Assembly: GCA_905215555.1 (NCBI GenBank)
Contig: CAJMQU010000050.1
Coordinates: 1 to 34,511 of the forward strand
Source: an uncultured bacterium
Lineage (GTDB): Bacteria > Bacteroidota > Bacteroidia > Bacteroidales > Bacteroidaceae
DNA length: 34,511 bases
Direction: 5' to 3'
The notes beneath the pieces are model-generated. The model was not told the DNA's origin. It was given only the letters and a program-made list of their open reading frames with translations, and did no database searches. Made by a program: the position numbers and the translations under genes. This document shows, in pieces, positions 8,361 to 16,502 of the stretch (the first letter of the stretch is position 1; every line of letters begins with the position of its first letter).

Positions 8361-9548
8361 ATGGGATTACTACAAGACAAATTGGCGAAATACGACTTGC
8401 CACAGCAATACATGGCAATGGGCGTATACCCCTATTTCCGCACAATTGACAGCCATCAGGATACTGAGGTGTTGATGGATGGTAAAAAAGTCCTGATGTT
8501 CGGCTCGAATGCTTATACGGGACTGACTTACGATAAGAGGATCATAGAAGCTGCGAAAGCTGCCACAGATAAGTATGGTACTGGTTGTGCCGGTTCCCGT
8601 TTATTAAATGGAACTCTTGATATACACGTAGAGTTGGAAAAGGAACTGGCCGAGTTCGTAGGAAAAGACGATGCTCTTTGTTTCTCCACAGGATTTACTG
8701 TAAACGAAGGTGTCATTCCCCAGTTGACCGGACGTAATGATTATATCATCTGTGATGACCGCGTACATGCTTCTATCGTAGACGGCCGCCGTCTCTCCTT
8801 CTCTACCCAGTTGAAGTACAAGCATAACGATATGGCCGAATTGGAAAAGGAACTTCAGAAGTGTGAGCCGGACGCTATCAAACTGATTGTAGTGGATAGT
8901 GTGTTCTCTATGGAAGGTGACCTAGCCAATCTCCCTGAAATTGTACGTTTGAAGAAGAAATACAATGCCAGCATCATGGTGGACGAGGCACACGGTCTGG
9001 GTGTATTCGGAAAACAAGGCCGCGGTGTTTGCGACCATTTCGGTGTTACGGAAGATATTGACCTGATTATGGGTACGTTCAGCAAGTCGCTGGCTTCTAT
9101 CGGCGGTTTCGTAGCCGGAGATGCTTCGGTCATCAACTGGCTGCGTCACAATGCGCGTTCCTATATATTCCAGGCAAGTAACACGCCTGCAGCTACGGCT
9201 GCCGCCCGTGAAGCCCTGCACATCATTATGAATGAACCGGAACGTCAGCAACGTTTGTGGGACATCACCAACTATGCTTTGAAGAAATTCCGCGATGCAG
9301 GTTTTGAAATCGGTGAGACGGAGTCTCCTATCATCCCGTTGTATGTGCGTGATGCTGAAAAGACATTCGTGGTGACTAAGATGGCATTTGACGAAGGCAT
9401 TTTCATCAATCCGGTAATTCCGCCTGCATGTGCTCCGCAAGATACGCTGGTACGTGTAGCACTGATGGCTACCCACACCAAAGATCAGGTGGACTATGCT
9501 GTTGAGAAATTGACGAAATGTTTCCGTGAATTAGGAGTGATCAAATAA
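8361..9548 (+). CDS. spt: Serine palmitoyltransferase (alpha-oxoamine synthase)
   Basis: A 395-residue PLP enzyme of the alpha-oxoamine synthase family. In Bacteroides the close family member condenses serine with an acyl-CoA to form 3-ketosphinganine, the first step of sphingolipid synthesis. Key residues are His136 (CDDRVHASIVDG), DEAHGLG at 208-214 for the cofactor ring, and the PLP lysine Lys242 in GTFSKSLAS. KBL (2-amino-3-ketobutyrate ligase) and BioF share this fold. I prefer SPT because the N-terminus MGLLQDKLAKYDLPQQYMAM matches what I recall of the Bacteroides SPT and no biotin or threonine genes are nearby. A strong terminator follows at 9574-9609. Confidence 0.85.
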   Translation: MGLLQDKLAKYDLPQQYMAMGVYPYFRTIDSHQDTEVLMDGKKVLMFGSNAYTGLTYDKRIIEAAKAATDKYGTGCAGSRLLNGTLDIHVELEKELAEFVGKDDALCFSTGFTVNEGVIPQLTGRNDYIICDDRVHASIVDGRRLSFSTQLKYKHNDMAELEKELQKCEPDAIKLIVVDSVFSMEGDLANLPEIVRLKKKYNASIMVDEAHGLGVFGKQGRGVCDHFGVTEDIDLIMGTFSKSLASIGGFVAGDASVINWLRHNARSYIFQASNTPAATAAAREALHIIMNEPERQQRLWDITNYALKKFRDAGFEIGETESPIIPLYVRDAEKTFVVTKMAFDEGIFINPVIPPACAPQDTLVRVALMATHTKDQVDYAVEKLTKCFRELGVIK

Positions 9549-9573
9549 AGATTTTCCGAAAATCAGATAAATG

Positions 9574-9609
9574 AAAGAGATTGTCTTCAAAAGGCAGTCT
9601 CTTTTTTTT
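9574..9609 (+). terminator. Intrinsic terminator after spt
   Basis: An 11-bp stem (AAGAGATTGTC at 9575-9585 with GGCAGTCTCTT at 9593-9603, two G-T pairs), a 7-nt loop and a run of eight T. Confidence 0.85.
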
Positions 9610-9628
9610 AGGTATTGCTAAAATTGTG

Positions 9629-9636
9629 TAAGTTTG
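9629..9636 (+). promoter_or_regulatory. -7 box for the acyltransferase gene
   Basis: TAAGTTTG matches TAnnTTTG, 28 nt before the ATG at 9665 and just past the spt terminator, so the gene is its own transcription unit. Confidence 0.5.
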
Positions 9637-9664
9637 TGGCATTAACTAAATACTAAAATAACAG

Positions 9665-10819
9665 ATGTCTAATACTCCTTCAGCAGCTTTTGCAGACACC
9701 AAAGCGCATTATGATCTCCTTGACGGACTTCGTGGTGTGGCGGCTCTTATGGTGATATGGTATCACGTATTCGAAGGCTATGCCTTTGCCGGTGGTACTA
9801 TGATTACGACTTTCAATCATGGATATTTGGCCGTAGATTTTTTCTTTATCCTTTCAGGTTTCGTTATCGGTTACGCTTACGATGACCGTTGGGGCAAGAG
9901 TCTTACAATGAAAGATTTCTTTAAACGTCGTCTGATACGTCTGCATCCTATGGTGATTATGGGTGATGTGCTGGGAGCTATCACGTTCTGCATACAGGGT
10001 TCTATGCAATGGGATGGCACGCATATCGGCCTGTCAATGGTAATGCTGTCTCTTCTTTGTACGATTTTCTTTATTCCTGCGATGCCGGGTGTGGGTTATG
10101 AAGTTCGTGGCAATGGCGAGATGTTTCCGTTGAACGGGCCTTGCTGGTCGTTGTTCTTTGAGTATATAGGCAATATTCTCTATGCTTTGTTTATTCGCCG
10201 CTTGTCAAATAAGGTGTTGACTGTGCTTGTGGTATTGCTGGGAGTGGCATTGGCGCTATTTGCGGTTCTCGATGTTTCCGGTTATGGGAACATGGGTGTG
10301 GGCTGGACGTTGGACGGTGTAAACTTTGCGGGCGGATTATTGAGAATGCTTTTCCCTTTTTCTGTGGGTATGCTCATGTCGCGTAACTTTAAGCCTGTTA
10401 AGATAAGAGGAGCATTCTGGATATGCACTATTGTGCTGATAACTTTATTCTCAGTACCATACCTGGAGGGTGCGGAGCCGATTTGCACCAATGGCCTTTA
10501 CGAAGCATTCTGCATTATCATAGCTTTCCCCGCCCTTGTCTGGATAGGTGCGTCAGGGACTACCACCGATGAAAAGTCGACAAAGATATGCAAGTTTCTG
10601 GGAGATATATCTTATCCGATTTATGTGATTCATTATCCGTTCATGTACTTGTTCTATGCGTGGCTGATTAAGAATCAACTCTTTACTTTGGGCGATACCT
10701 GGCAGGTGGCTCTATGTGTTTATGCGTGGAATATATTGCTGGCTTATCTGTGTTTGAAGTGGTATGATGAACCCTTACGGAAATATTTGGCTAAACGTTT
10801 TTTGAAGAAGAAACAATAG
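9665..10819 (+). CDS. Acyltransferase-3 family membrane protein
   Basis: A 384-residue integral membrane protein of the acyltransferase-3 (OafA/NodX-like) family, with about ten hydrophobic segments. Near the start it has LDGLRGVAALMVIWYHVFEG, holding the conserved Arg and catalytic His. FFILSGFVIGY follows, then FFKRRLIRLHPMVI with the family Arg-Arg-x-x-Arg pattern. Such proteins transfer acyl groups to sugars of surface polysaccharides or other carriers. The acceptor is unknown, and no polysaccharide genes are adjacent. It lies behind spt but has its own promoter and is separated by a terminator. Confidence 0.9.
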   Translation: MSNTPSAAFADTKAHYDLLDGLRGVAALMVIWYHVFEGYAFAGGTMITTFNHGYLAVDFFFILSGFVIGYAYDDRWGKSLTMKDFFKRRLIRLHPMVIMGDVLGAITFCIQGSMQWDGTHIGLSMVMLSLLCTIFFIPAMPGVGYEVRGNGEMFPLNGPCWSLFFEYIGNILYALFIRRLSNKVLTVLVVLLGVALALFAVLDVSGYGNMGVGWTLDGVNFAGGLLRMLFPFSVGMLMSRNFKPVKIRGAFWICTIVLITLFSVPYLEGAEPICTNGLYEAFCIIIAFPALVWIGASGTTTDEKSTKICKFLGDISYPIYVIHYPFMYLFYAWLIKNQLFTLGDTWQVALCVYAWNILLAYLCLKWYDEPLRKYLAKRFLKKKQ

Positions 10820-10840
10820 TGGGATATTCAATCCCACTAT
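10816..10840 (+). terminator. Perfect hairpin at the acyltransferase stop
   Basis: ATAGTGGGAT (10816-10825) and ATCCCACTAT (10831-10840) form a perfect 10-bp stem with a 5-nt loop, starting in the stop codon. There is no T-run, so it may be an RNA-stabilising or Rho-assisted end rather than a simple intrinsic terminator. Confidence 0.5.
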
Positions 10841-10903
10841 CAGGTTATGCAGCTTCGTGTATCAGACTTTTTTGATTAGTTTCTTAGGATTCTGACGACA
10901 ATC

Positions 10904-11167
10904 TCATACCATGTGTATTACAATATCTTCTCCTTCTACTGTGTAGATAAGTTTATTATGTTCGTTGATTACTAACGAGCGGAAATTTTCACTACGATGT
11001 TGCAAAAGATTCTCCAACTGTCCTATTTGCGGGAATGAAAGTAATCTCTCTGCTTCATTTATGAAAGAATTGTATAACTTTACAGCATACTGTGCATTCT
11101 GTAAGTGCCAAAAAGCATAGATTTTATCCATGTCTTCTTGAGCCTGTTCAGTCCAGACTATTCGCAT
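10904..11167 (-). CDS. RelE/ParE-type toxin, C-terminally truncated
   Basis: An 87-residue product of the RelE/ParE family. The typical start is MRIVWTEQAQEDMDKIYAFW, followed by LLSFPQIGQLE and FRSLVINEHNKLIYTVEGEDIVIH. It ends at a TGA (10904-10906) exactly where these toxins have the Trp of a VWDxRQNP motif. Reading past the TGA in the same frame gives D-C-R-Q-N-P-K-K-L-I-K-K-V and a second TGA at 10862-10864, so the ancestral protein had about 101 residues. A single G-to-A change explains the loss. The antitoxin frame upstream is intact and overlaps it by 10 bp. The truncated toxin is probably inactive or weakened. Confidence 0.8.
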   Translation of the reverse strand: MRIVWTEQAQEDMDKIYAFWHLQNAQYAVKLYNSFINEAERLLSFPQIGQLENLLQHRSENFRSLVINEHNKLIYTVEGEDIVIHMV

Positions 11168-11412
11168 TGCGGATGACGTTTGCGTAGCTCCTCACTCGTA
11201 CAATATTTGCCTTGATGATAACTTTTCATGGAAGCTGTAAGACGTTCTTCCAACTCTTCTGTAGTATATTGGCAGGGAGGTACTGATTGATGGGAAGCCG
11301 CTTTGGTTTTGAGTTTTCTCACGTATTCCAATGTCTTACGCGTCAGTTCATCGCTTTCGATAATACTGGCGATTTCCTGTAATAATGAGCTTCTTAATTC
11401 CATTGTTGTCAT
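11158..11412 (-). CDS. Antitoxin of the RelE/ParE-type pair
   Basis: An 84-residue, charged, helical protein ending SEELRKRHPQCE. It overlaps the toxin start by 10 bp, the usual layout of type II antitoxin-toxin operons. I chose the ATG at 11412 because an AGGAGA Shine-Dalgarno (11421-11426) precedes it and because the promoter box at 11448-11455 lies inside the longer frame that starts at 11460. No clear DNA-binding fold is visible at the N-terminus. The family is not firmly assigned; the call rests on size, position and overlap. Confidence 0.7.
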   Translation of the reverse strand: MTTMELRSSLLQEIASIIESDELTRKTLEYVRKLKTKAASHQSVPPCQYTTEELEERLTASMKSYHQGKYCTSEELRKRHPQCE

Positions 11413-11447
11413 TATATAAATCTCCTTTCTTAAATGCTTGTTCATTG

Positions 11448-11455
11448 CAAAGGTA
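11448..11455 (-). promoter_or_regulatory. -7 box for the toxin-antitoxin operon
   Basis: Minus strand TACCTTTG matches TAnnTTTG, 35 nt before the antitoxin ATG. Confidence 0.5.
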
Positions 11456-11607
11456 GTCATTCTTTTCCATAATCTTTGGTTTTCAGTATGATTATGAGTT
11501 AAATGATATAATCTTTAAGAGTGGATATATATATTATGAAGCTGTGTGCCGTTTCTTTATTTGGCTTCTTCTTTGTTACAATATTGTTTATTTTGTTACC
11601 ATCTTGC

Positions 11608-11637
11608 TTTGAATTTGAAACTTTTTTAGTATGTTTG
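11608..11637 (+). promoter_or_regulatory. Bacteroides-type promoter for the Mpv17-like gene
   Basis: TTTG at 11608-11611, then 18 nt, then TATGTTTG at 11630-11637, 31 nt before the ATG at 11669. The rest of the 200 bp between the antitoxin and this gene is A/T-rich and shows no other structure to me. Confidence 0.5.
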
Positions 11638-11668
11638 CCGCATTATTAATGAAAAACACGTCTTTTCA

Positions 11669-12355
11669 ATGAAAAAGCAAGATTTCCTGTTTATCCTTCT
11701 GGTAGTGGTGGTTTTCCTGCCGTTTTTTGTGAGTAGTGCCGTTTACGACTGGTACAAATCGTTCAATGCTGAACATGGCATGGTGATGAGCTTCCTGAAG
11801 TTTGCCATTCTGTCCTCGTTGGGCGAAGTGCTGGGGCTTCGCATCAGTGCGGGAGTATACAACAGAAAAGGCTTCGGCATCATTCCGCGTATGGTGGTGT
11901 GGGGCATACTCGGTATGGGTATCAATGCGGCCATGATTATCTTCTCCAAGGGCGTGCCTCAATTTATGGAATATATGGGAATGGCGAATGCAGCCGCGAC
12001 CTTTACGAGCGACGCAATATCTCTTGATAAAGTATTGGTGGCGCTGGCTATATCCGTGACCATGAACACTATCTTTGCTCCGGTATTCATGACTTTCCAT
12101 AAGATTACGGATACGCATATCCTGATGTGCGGCGGTTCTCTCAAGAGTCTGATTACCCCTATTCCGATGACGAAGATTATCACCGGGCTGAACTGGAACG
12201 TTCAGTGGAACTTTGTTTTCAAAAAGACCATCCCGTTTTTCTGGTATCCGGCGCATACGGTTACTTTCATGTTGCCGCCGGATATGCGCGTACTGTTTGC
12301 TGCATTGCTGGGCATTGTGCTGGGAGTCTTGCTGGCAGTAGCAGCACGGAAATAG
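11669..12355 (+). CDS. Mpv17/PMP22-like integral membrane protein
   Basis: A 228-residue protein with an N-terminal hydrophobic segment (residues 7-25) and several more. The C-terminal part reads WNVQWNFVFKKTIPFFWYP, then VTFMLPPDMRVLFAALLG. The pattern of Trp-Tyr-Pro, Phe-x-x-Pro-x-x-x-Arg and a final helix recalls the Mpv17/PMP22 family, a eukaryotic organelle membrane family with distant bacterial annotations. The similarity is weak and the function unknown. It is not obviously tied to its neighbours, although pabB starts 43 bp downstream with its own -7 box. Confidence 0.55.
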   Translation: MKKQDFLFILLVVVVFLPFFVSSAVYDWYKSFNAEHGMVMSFLKFAILSSLGEVLGLRISAGVYNRKGFGIIPRMVVWGILGMGINAAMIIFSKGVPQFMEYMGMANAAATFTSDAISLDKVLVALAISVTMNTIFAPVFMTFHKITDTHILMCGGSLKSLITPIPMTKIITGLNWNVQWNFVFKKTIPFFWYPAHTVTFMLPPDMRVLFAALLGIVLGVLLAVAARK

Positions 12356-12364
12356 TTTTTTTGC

Positions 12365-12372
12365 TACCTTTG
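12365..12372 (+). promoter_or_regulatory. -7 box for pabBC
   Basis: TACCTTTG matches TAnnTTTG, 26 nt before the pabB ATG at 12399. Confidence 0.5.
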
Positions 12373-12398
12373 CTTCCTGCAAAAACAAGAATAGATAT

Positions 12399-13391
12399 AT
12401 GAAATTATACAATAAGCAGGAAGCAATGGAGCGCATGAACGTTCTGGCAAGTTGTGCAAAACCATTTGTCTTTCTGATTGATTACTTACAGGAACAGGTT
12501 TATGTGGAAGAAGCTAAGAACGTTTCTCCGACGGAACTGGTGTATAACCTGAATGGATTTACGAATGAAGACGGTTGGCGTCAACAGCAGAAGGACTTAC
12601 CGGAGCAAATAGAATGGAATCCCGATCCTGTTTCTTTTGAGAAATATAGCTGTGCATTTGAGCATGTACGGAAGAATATCCTTGCAGGAAACAGCTTTCT
12701 CACCAACCTGACGTCCCGGACTCCGGTGCGCACCAATCTTACTTTAGAGAATATATATTGTCATTCCCGCGCCTTATATAAGGTGTGGGTAAAAGGACAG
12801 TTTGTAGTGTTTTCACCGGAGATCTTTGTGCGGATAAACAACGGGATTATCAGTTCTTATCCCATGAAGGGAACCATTGATGCTACCCTGCCCGATGCTC
12901 GGCGGATATTGTTGGGAGATGAAAAAGAAACTGCGGAACATGCCACGATTGTAGACTTGATAAGAAACGACCTGAGCATCATGGCCTCCCATGTCCGGGT
13001 CAGCCGTTACCGCTATATCGATGTCTTACAAACCAACTGTGGACCTATCCTGCAAACCAGTTCGGAGATATGCGGCGAGTTGCCGGAAGATTACAGACAG
13101 CATTTGGGAGATATTCTTTTCAGTATGTTGCCTGCCGGTTCCATCACCGGAGCACCCAAAAAGAAAACGATGCAGATTATCCGTGAAGCTGAAGGATATG
13201 AACGTGGATTTTACACGGGCGTAACCGGCTATTTTGACGGAACTAATTTGGATAGTGCTGTGATGATCCGCTTCGTAGAGCAACAATCGGAAGGACTGTA
13301 TTTTAAGAGTGGCGGTGGCATTACTTCCAAGAGTGATGTCCGCAGTGAATATGAAGAAATGAAACAGAAAGTATATGTGCCGATTTATTGA
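12399..13391 (+). CDS. pabB: Aminodeoxychorismate synthase component I
   Basis: A 330-residue chorismate-binding enzyme making 4-amino-4-deoxychorismate for p-aminobenzoate and folate. Conserved stretches: AGNSFLTNLT at 96-105, PMKGT at 155-159, HATIVDLIRNDLS at 181-193, PAGSITGAPKKKT at 245-257 and the C-terminal GGGITSKSDVRSEYEEM. The Lys in PMKGT is the residue that separates aminodeoxychorismate synthases from anthranilate synthases, which have Ala there. It is shorter than E. coli PabB (about 450) and lacks the tryptophan-binding N-terminal part, as in many Bacteroidetes. No glutamine amidotransferase (pabA) is in the window. pabC overlaps its last 17 bp. Confidence 0.92.
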   Translation: MKLYNKQEAMERMNVLASCAKPFVFLIDYLQEQVYVEEAKNVSPTELVYNLNGFTNEDGWRQQQKDLPEQIEWNPDPVSFEKYSCAFEHVRKNILAGNSFLTNLTSRTPVRTNLTLENIYCHSRALYKVWVKGQFVVFSPEIFVRINNGIISSYPMKGTIDATLPDARRILLGDEKETAEHATIVDLIRNDLSIMASHVRVSRYRYIDVLQTNCGPILQTSSEICGELPEDYRQHLGDILFSMLPAGSITGAPKKKTMQIIREAEGYERGFYTGVTGYFDGTNLDSAVMIRFVEQQSEGLYFKSGGGITSKSDVRSEYEEMKQKVYVPIY

Positions 13392-13974
13392 AACCATACA
13401 AGTGCGTGATGGTGAGTTGCAGAATATTACCCATCATAACAGGAGGATGAATGAGACACGGAGAGCTGTTTTCGGAGTATCGGAGCAGTTGGATATCCGG
13501 AGGTATGCAGGAGGCTGTCCTGTGGATGGAATCCATAAATGCCGTGTTGTTTATGATAGAGAGATATGTGAGGTGGCATTTTCACCTTATATAATGAGGC
13601 CGGTACATTCGCTCCGGCTGACATATTCCGATACGGTTGATTACCACTATAAAAGTACAGACCGGAAAGAGTTGGAAGCATTGTATTCCCTTCGTGGCAA
13701 TCAGGATGATGTGTTGATTGTCAGAAATCATCTTTTGACGGACACTTCCATTGCCAATGTGGCGTTAGAGAAAGAGGGAGTCTGGTATACCCCAACGACT
13801 CCCCTCCTGAAAGGAACAAAGCGTGCGTGGCTATTGGAACAAGGTCTGTTGGCGGAATGTGACATTCCGGCGGATGATATTTACTCTTATTCCCGCATCG
13901 CTTTATTTAATGCGATGATTGATTTCGGAGTTTTGATTCTGGATATCAATCGGGATACGGTTATTCACATTTGA
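13375..13974 (+). CDS. pabC: Aminodeoxychorismate lyase-like class IV PLP protein
   Basis: A 199-residue class IV aminotransferase-fold protein, shorter than typical PabC (about 270). Lys93 in HYKSTDR fits the PLP lysine. DDVLIVRNHLLTDTSIANV at 111-129 is the class IV cofactor signature, and YTPTTPLLKGTKRAWLL at 138-154 completes it. Overlap with pabB strongly suggests that it removes pyruvate from aminodeoxychorismate to give p-aminobenzoate. The 3' end overlaps the convergent permease gene by 14 bp, so there is no room for an independent terminator. Confidence 0.85.
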   Translation: MCRFIETIQVRDGELQNITHHNRRMNETRRAVFGVSEQLDIRRYAGGCPVDGIHKCRVVYDREICEVAFSPYIMRPVHSLRLTYSDTVDYHYKSTDRKELEALYSLRGNQDDVLIVRNHLLTDTSIANVALEKEGVWYTPTTPLLKGTKRAWLLEQGLLAECDIPADDIYSYSRIALFNAMIDFGVLILDINRDTVIHI

Positions 13975-16288
13975 TACTCTCTACAGGATTGTTTCTTGCT
14001 GCCCGGTAACTATTCAGACATACAGTAAGCAGGGTGATGCAGATAGTGAATAACAGAGGAAGCAGGAAGTGGATGATTCCCAGATGTGCATGATAGGCAA
14101 ACTGTTGCAGCCAATAGTTCATTGAATAGCAGATGACGGGAACAGCCAGCACGAAAGCAATGCCAATGTAGCATAGGAACGGACGATTGACAAGCCACAA
14201 TATCTGCCGGAAGGACGCACCGTGAATCTTACGGATTCCTATCTCGCGAGTGCGCTGGCGGATGGCATAATGGGTGATACCGAACAAACCGAACAGCGTG
14301 AGGAACAGGCTGATTGAAGCATACATCAGAAGAATACGGGAAAAGTCGGTAACCTCCTGATTATTGGACATTAGTATTTGGTGAGGGTCTTCATAGTTGA
14401 ACGAAGTGCCGGGGTACTTTTTCTCCCAAAGTTCACGGATATGGTTGATTACTTCTGCGCGATACTTTTCATCAAACTTTATAGTCAATGTAGTGTAATT
14501 CTGCTGCGGTGTTTCGTGAAGAAGCATTCTCAACGGGAATATGTTGTTTGTGAGGGAGTACTTCTTGAAGTCTTTTACAATTCCGATGATAGTACCATTT
14601 ATACTCTCATCGGAAGCGTATTTGGAGATAGGTTGTCCCATCGGGTCTTCACCTGCGGGAACAAGATAACGGATGAATGCCTCATTCACCACTACCGGTA
14701 TGGGAGTACGTGGTAATAAATTGAATGTCTGTTTGGCATCCAGCAATTCAAAGTCGTATATGGATAAGAAATCCGGGCAGTTCTCGTAGAGTTCCAGCAT
14801 CAGAAGATCATTCTCTTTACCCTCTTGGCGCGGTATAGCTACACTCATAGGATAAAGCCCCGATTGGGACGGGATGACACTTTTCACTCCGGCTATAGGC
14901 TTGATTTCTTCTATCCATGTCTGCAAAGGAGAATGCGCAGAGTCACCAATGCCAAATTCAATGATTCCTTTATAGCGGCTTCCCTCCTGCTCTATCAAGT
15001 CCATCTGGCTGCGGATAACCATAAAGGCACTTAGCAAACCAATGGAGATAATGAATTGCAGAGTAACCAATACTGCGACAATACGCCGTTTCTTACGACC
15101 GGTGAAGAAACTACGGTAACTGCTTTCGGACAGAGTGTGTATTTTCCGGCTCATATATTGGGCTGGTACTACGGAGAGAATAATCACAAACAGCAGGATA
15201 ATCGGAAACACCTGACCGGAGAAAAGATAAGGCAATGACAGGTTTGCAGTTACTATCGTGTTGAAACTTGTCAGTAAGTCACTCATTAACAGAACGGACA
15301 GAAGGAATGCTGTAACCACCATCAGAAAGGTGTCAACAAAGAGCTGCCAACGGATATGACGGTGAGTTGCACCTAAGAGGCACTCAATATGTAAAGTACG
15401 TATTTGCTTTAGCAAACGGGAGAAGCTCAGATTGATGTAGTTGAAACAGCCGATGAATAGAATCAATAAAGCGGATAACAGCCCGACGCTCAAGAGGGCT
15501 GTTTGCCGGTGTTCGATGCATTGGTCACTATCTTGCAGGGTGGTATTAAAATAAGATTCCTGTAATGTCAGGGTACGGTAATATCCTTTGCCCAATAAGG
15601 TCGGGAGTTCGGTGGTTTCAAACCGTTGGCGAAAGGCATCGATATCTGTTCCCGGTTTGAGAAGTATCGAACACGTAACTCCTTCCTGAGCTTTGAGACT
15701 TGTGAGCATATCTGCTTTTAGCATGCTTTGAGGGGGCAGGCTGAAGACCGCGACAATCCGGTAGGACTTTTTCTCAGACTGTGGCATTTCCAATAGCTTA
15801 CCGATGCAGTCGATTGTTCCAAAACAACGTTTAGCTACTTCCTGGCTGATGGCAATAGTTCCGGGATGTGTCAGTGCTTCTTTTACTATTCCTGCAAGAG
15901 GCTCTATCGGAAAGAACTTCTCAAGCGTAGAATCTGCCGATATCAGGTTCAGTTCAGAGAAATCTTCATTGTCCACCCGGATTTTAGTATGTGTAATGCT
16001 TAGTGTACGTAGTGCGGCTTCTATTTCCGGAAATTGTGAGATGATTTCCGGAACAGATTCGTGATATATAAATGTGCCCTGCATTTCTTCTTGCGCAAAT
16101 GGCAGTGTTTGTGTAAGTCTGAGGATGCGGTCACGATTGGGGTTGTTGTATTCGATGTTGTATTCGTACAATACGAATGCCGTTAGCAAATTGGTACAGG
16201 TGATACCGATGACCAAACTGACAAGAGAAATAGTGACGAATAATTTGTTCCGCCACCAGCTACGCAGGACTATTTTTAGTGTATGCAT
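13961..16288 (-). CDS. MacB/FtsX-type ABC permease, double-length (permease E)
   Basis: A 775-residue inner-membrane permease made of two MacB-like halves. TM1 lies at about 16-38, followed by a periplasmic MacB-type domain. A first FtsX block has about three helices (residues 265-400, with the degenerate coupling stretch HIECLLGATHRHI). A second leading helix lies near 408-430, then a second periplasmic domain. The C-terminal FtsX block has the clear coupling motif RTREIGIRKIHGASFRQI and ends AARNNPVESIKCE. It is the last gene of the operon that starts at 19603, 214 bp after the ATPase. It has no nucleotide-binding domain and must rely on the ATPase at 16503-17177. Substrate unknown. Confidence 0.88.
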   Translation of the reverse strand: MHTLKIVLRSWWRNKLFVTISLVSLVIGITCTNLLTAFVLYEYNIEYNNPNRDRILRLTQTLPFAQEEMQGTFIYHESVPEIISQFPEIEAALRTLSITHTKIRVDNEDFSELNLISADSTLEKFFPIEPLAGIVKEALTHPGTIAISQEVAKRCFGTIDCIGKLLEMPQSEKKSYRIVAVFSLPPQSMLKADMLTSLKAQEGVTCSILLKPGTDIDAFRQRFETTELPTLLGKGYYRTLTLQESYFNTTLQDSDQCIEHRQTALLSVGLLSALLILFIGCFNYINLSFSRLLKQIRTLHIECLLGATHRHIRWQLFVDTFLMVVTAFLLSVLLMSDLLTSFNTIVTANLSLPYLFSGQVFPIILLFVIILSVVPAQYMSRKIHTLSESSYRSFFTGRKKRRIVAVLVTLQFIISIGLLSAFMVIRSQMDLIEQEGSRYKGIIEFGIGDSAHSPLQTWIEEIKPIAGVKSVIPSQSGLYPMSVAIPRQEGKENDLLMLELYENCPDFLSIYDFELLDAKQTFNLLPRTPIPVVVNEAFIRYLVPAGEDPMGQPISKYASDESINGTIIGIVKDFKKYSLTNNIFPLRMLLHETPQQNYTTLTIKFDEKYRAEVINHIRELWEKKYPGTSFNYEDPHQILMSNNQEVTDFSRILLMYASISLFLTLFGLFGITHYAIRQRTREIGIRKIHGASFRQILWLVNRPFLCYIGIAFVLAVPVICYSMNYWLQQFAYHAHLGIIHFLLPLLFTICITLLTVCLNSYRAARNNPVESIKCE

Positions 16289-16322
16289 ACTTTTTATGTA
16301 GATTTGAAGTAAATGATGATTT

Positions 16323-16455
16323 ACTGAGTATCACTGAGTATCTCAATTAATTAGGCGGACTATCTCCATTCCCCTCCTCCCGGGAGGAGGAGAATTAAGA
16401 TAGTTTTGCTTATCATTAGTTTCATTTCTGTACTGCTTAATCATTAGCTTCATTA
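16323..16455. repeat. Repeats in the ATPase-permease E spacer
   Basis: Three structures sit in this 214 bp intra-operon gap. Two perfect copies of ACTGAGTATC are in tandem at 16323-16342. An 18-bp perfect palindrome CCTCCTCCCGGGAGGAGG spans 16373-16390. An imperfect direct repeat (CTTATCATTAGTTTCATT at 16409-16426, and a related copy at about 16437-16454) follows. On the operon's RNA the palindrome would form a GC-rich hairpin between ATPase and permease E, and could reduce read-through or protect the upstream message. I see no convincing gene here. Confidence 0.6.
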
Positions 16456-16502
16456 TTGAGCGGTTTTTAATCAACTCAGCCAACAGGCAGAGTCTCAATT
16501 AT

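Noticed and set aside
8361..9548. Glycine C-acetyltransferase (KBL) for the PLP enzyme
   Set aside because: Same fold, but the N-terminus and lack of a threonine dehydrogenase neighbour favour serine palmitoyltransferase; not excluded by sequence alone.
11413..11460. Longer start for the antitoxin
   Set aside because: The promoter box overlaps this stretch and an AGGAGA site stands before the ATG at 11412.
16349..16456. 36-codon minus-strand frame in the ATPase-permease gap
   Set aside because: It is built from the imperfect repeat and the 18-bp palindrome (translating to SPPPGRRG), so it is most likely noncoding repeat DNA.
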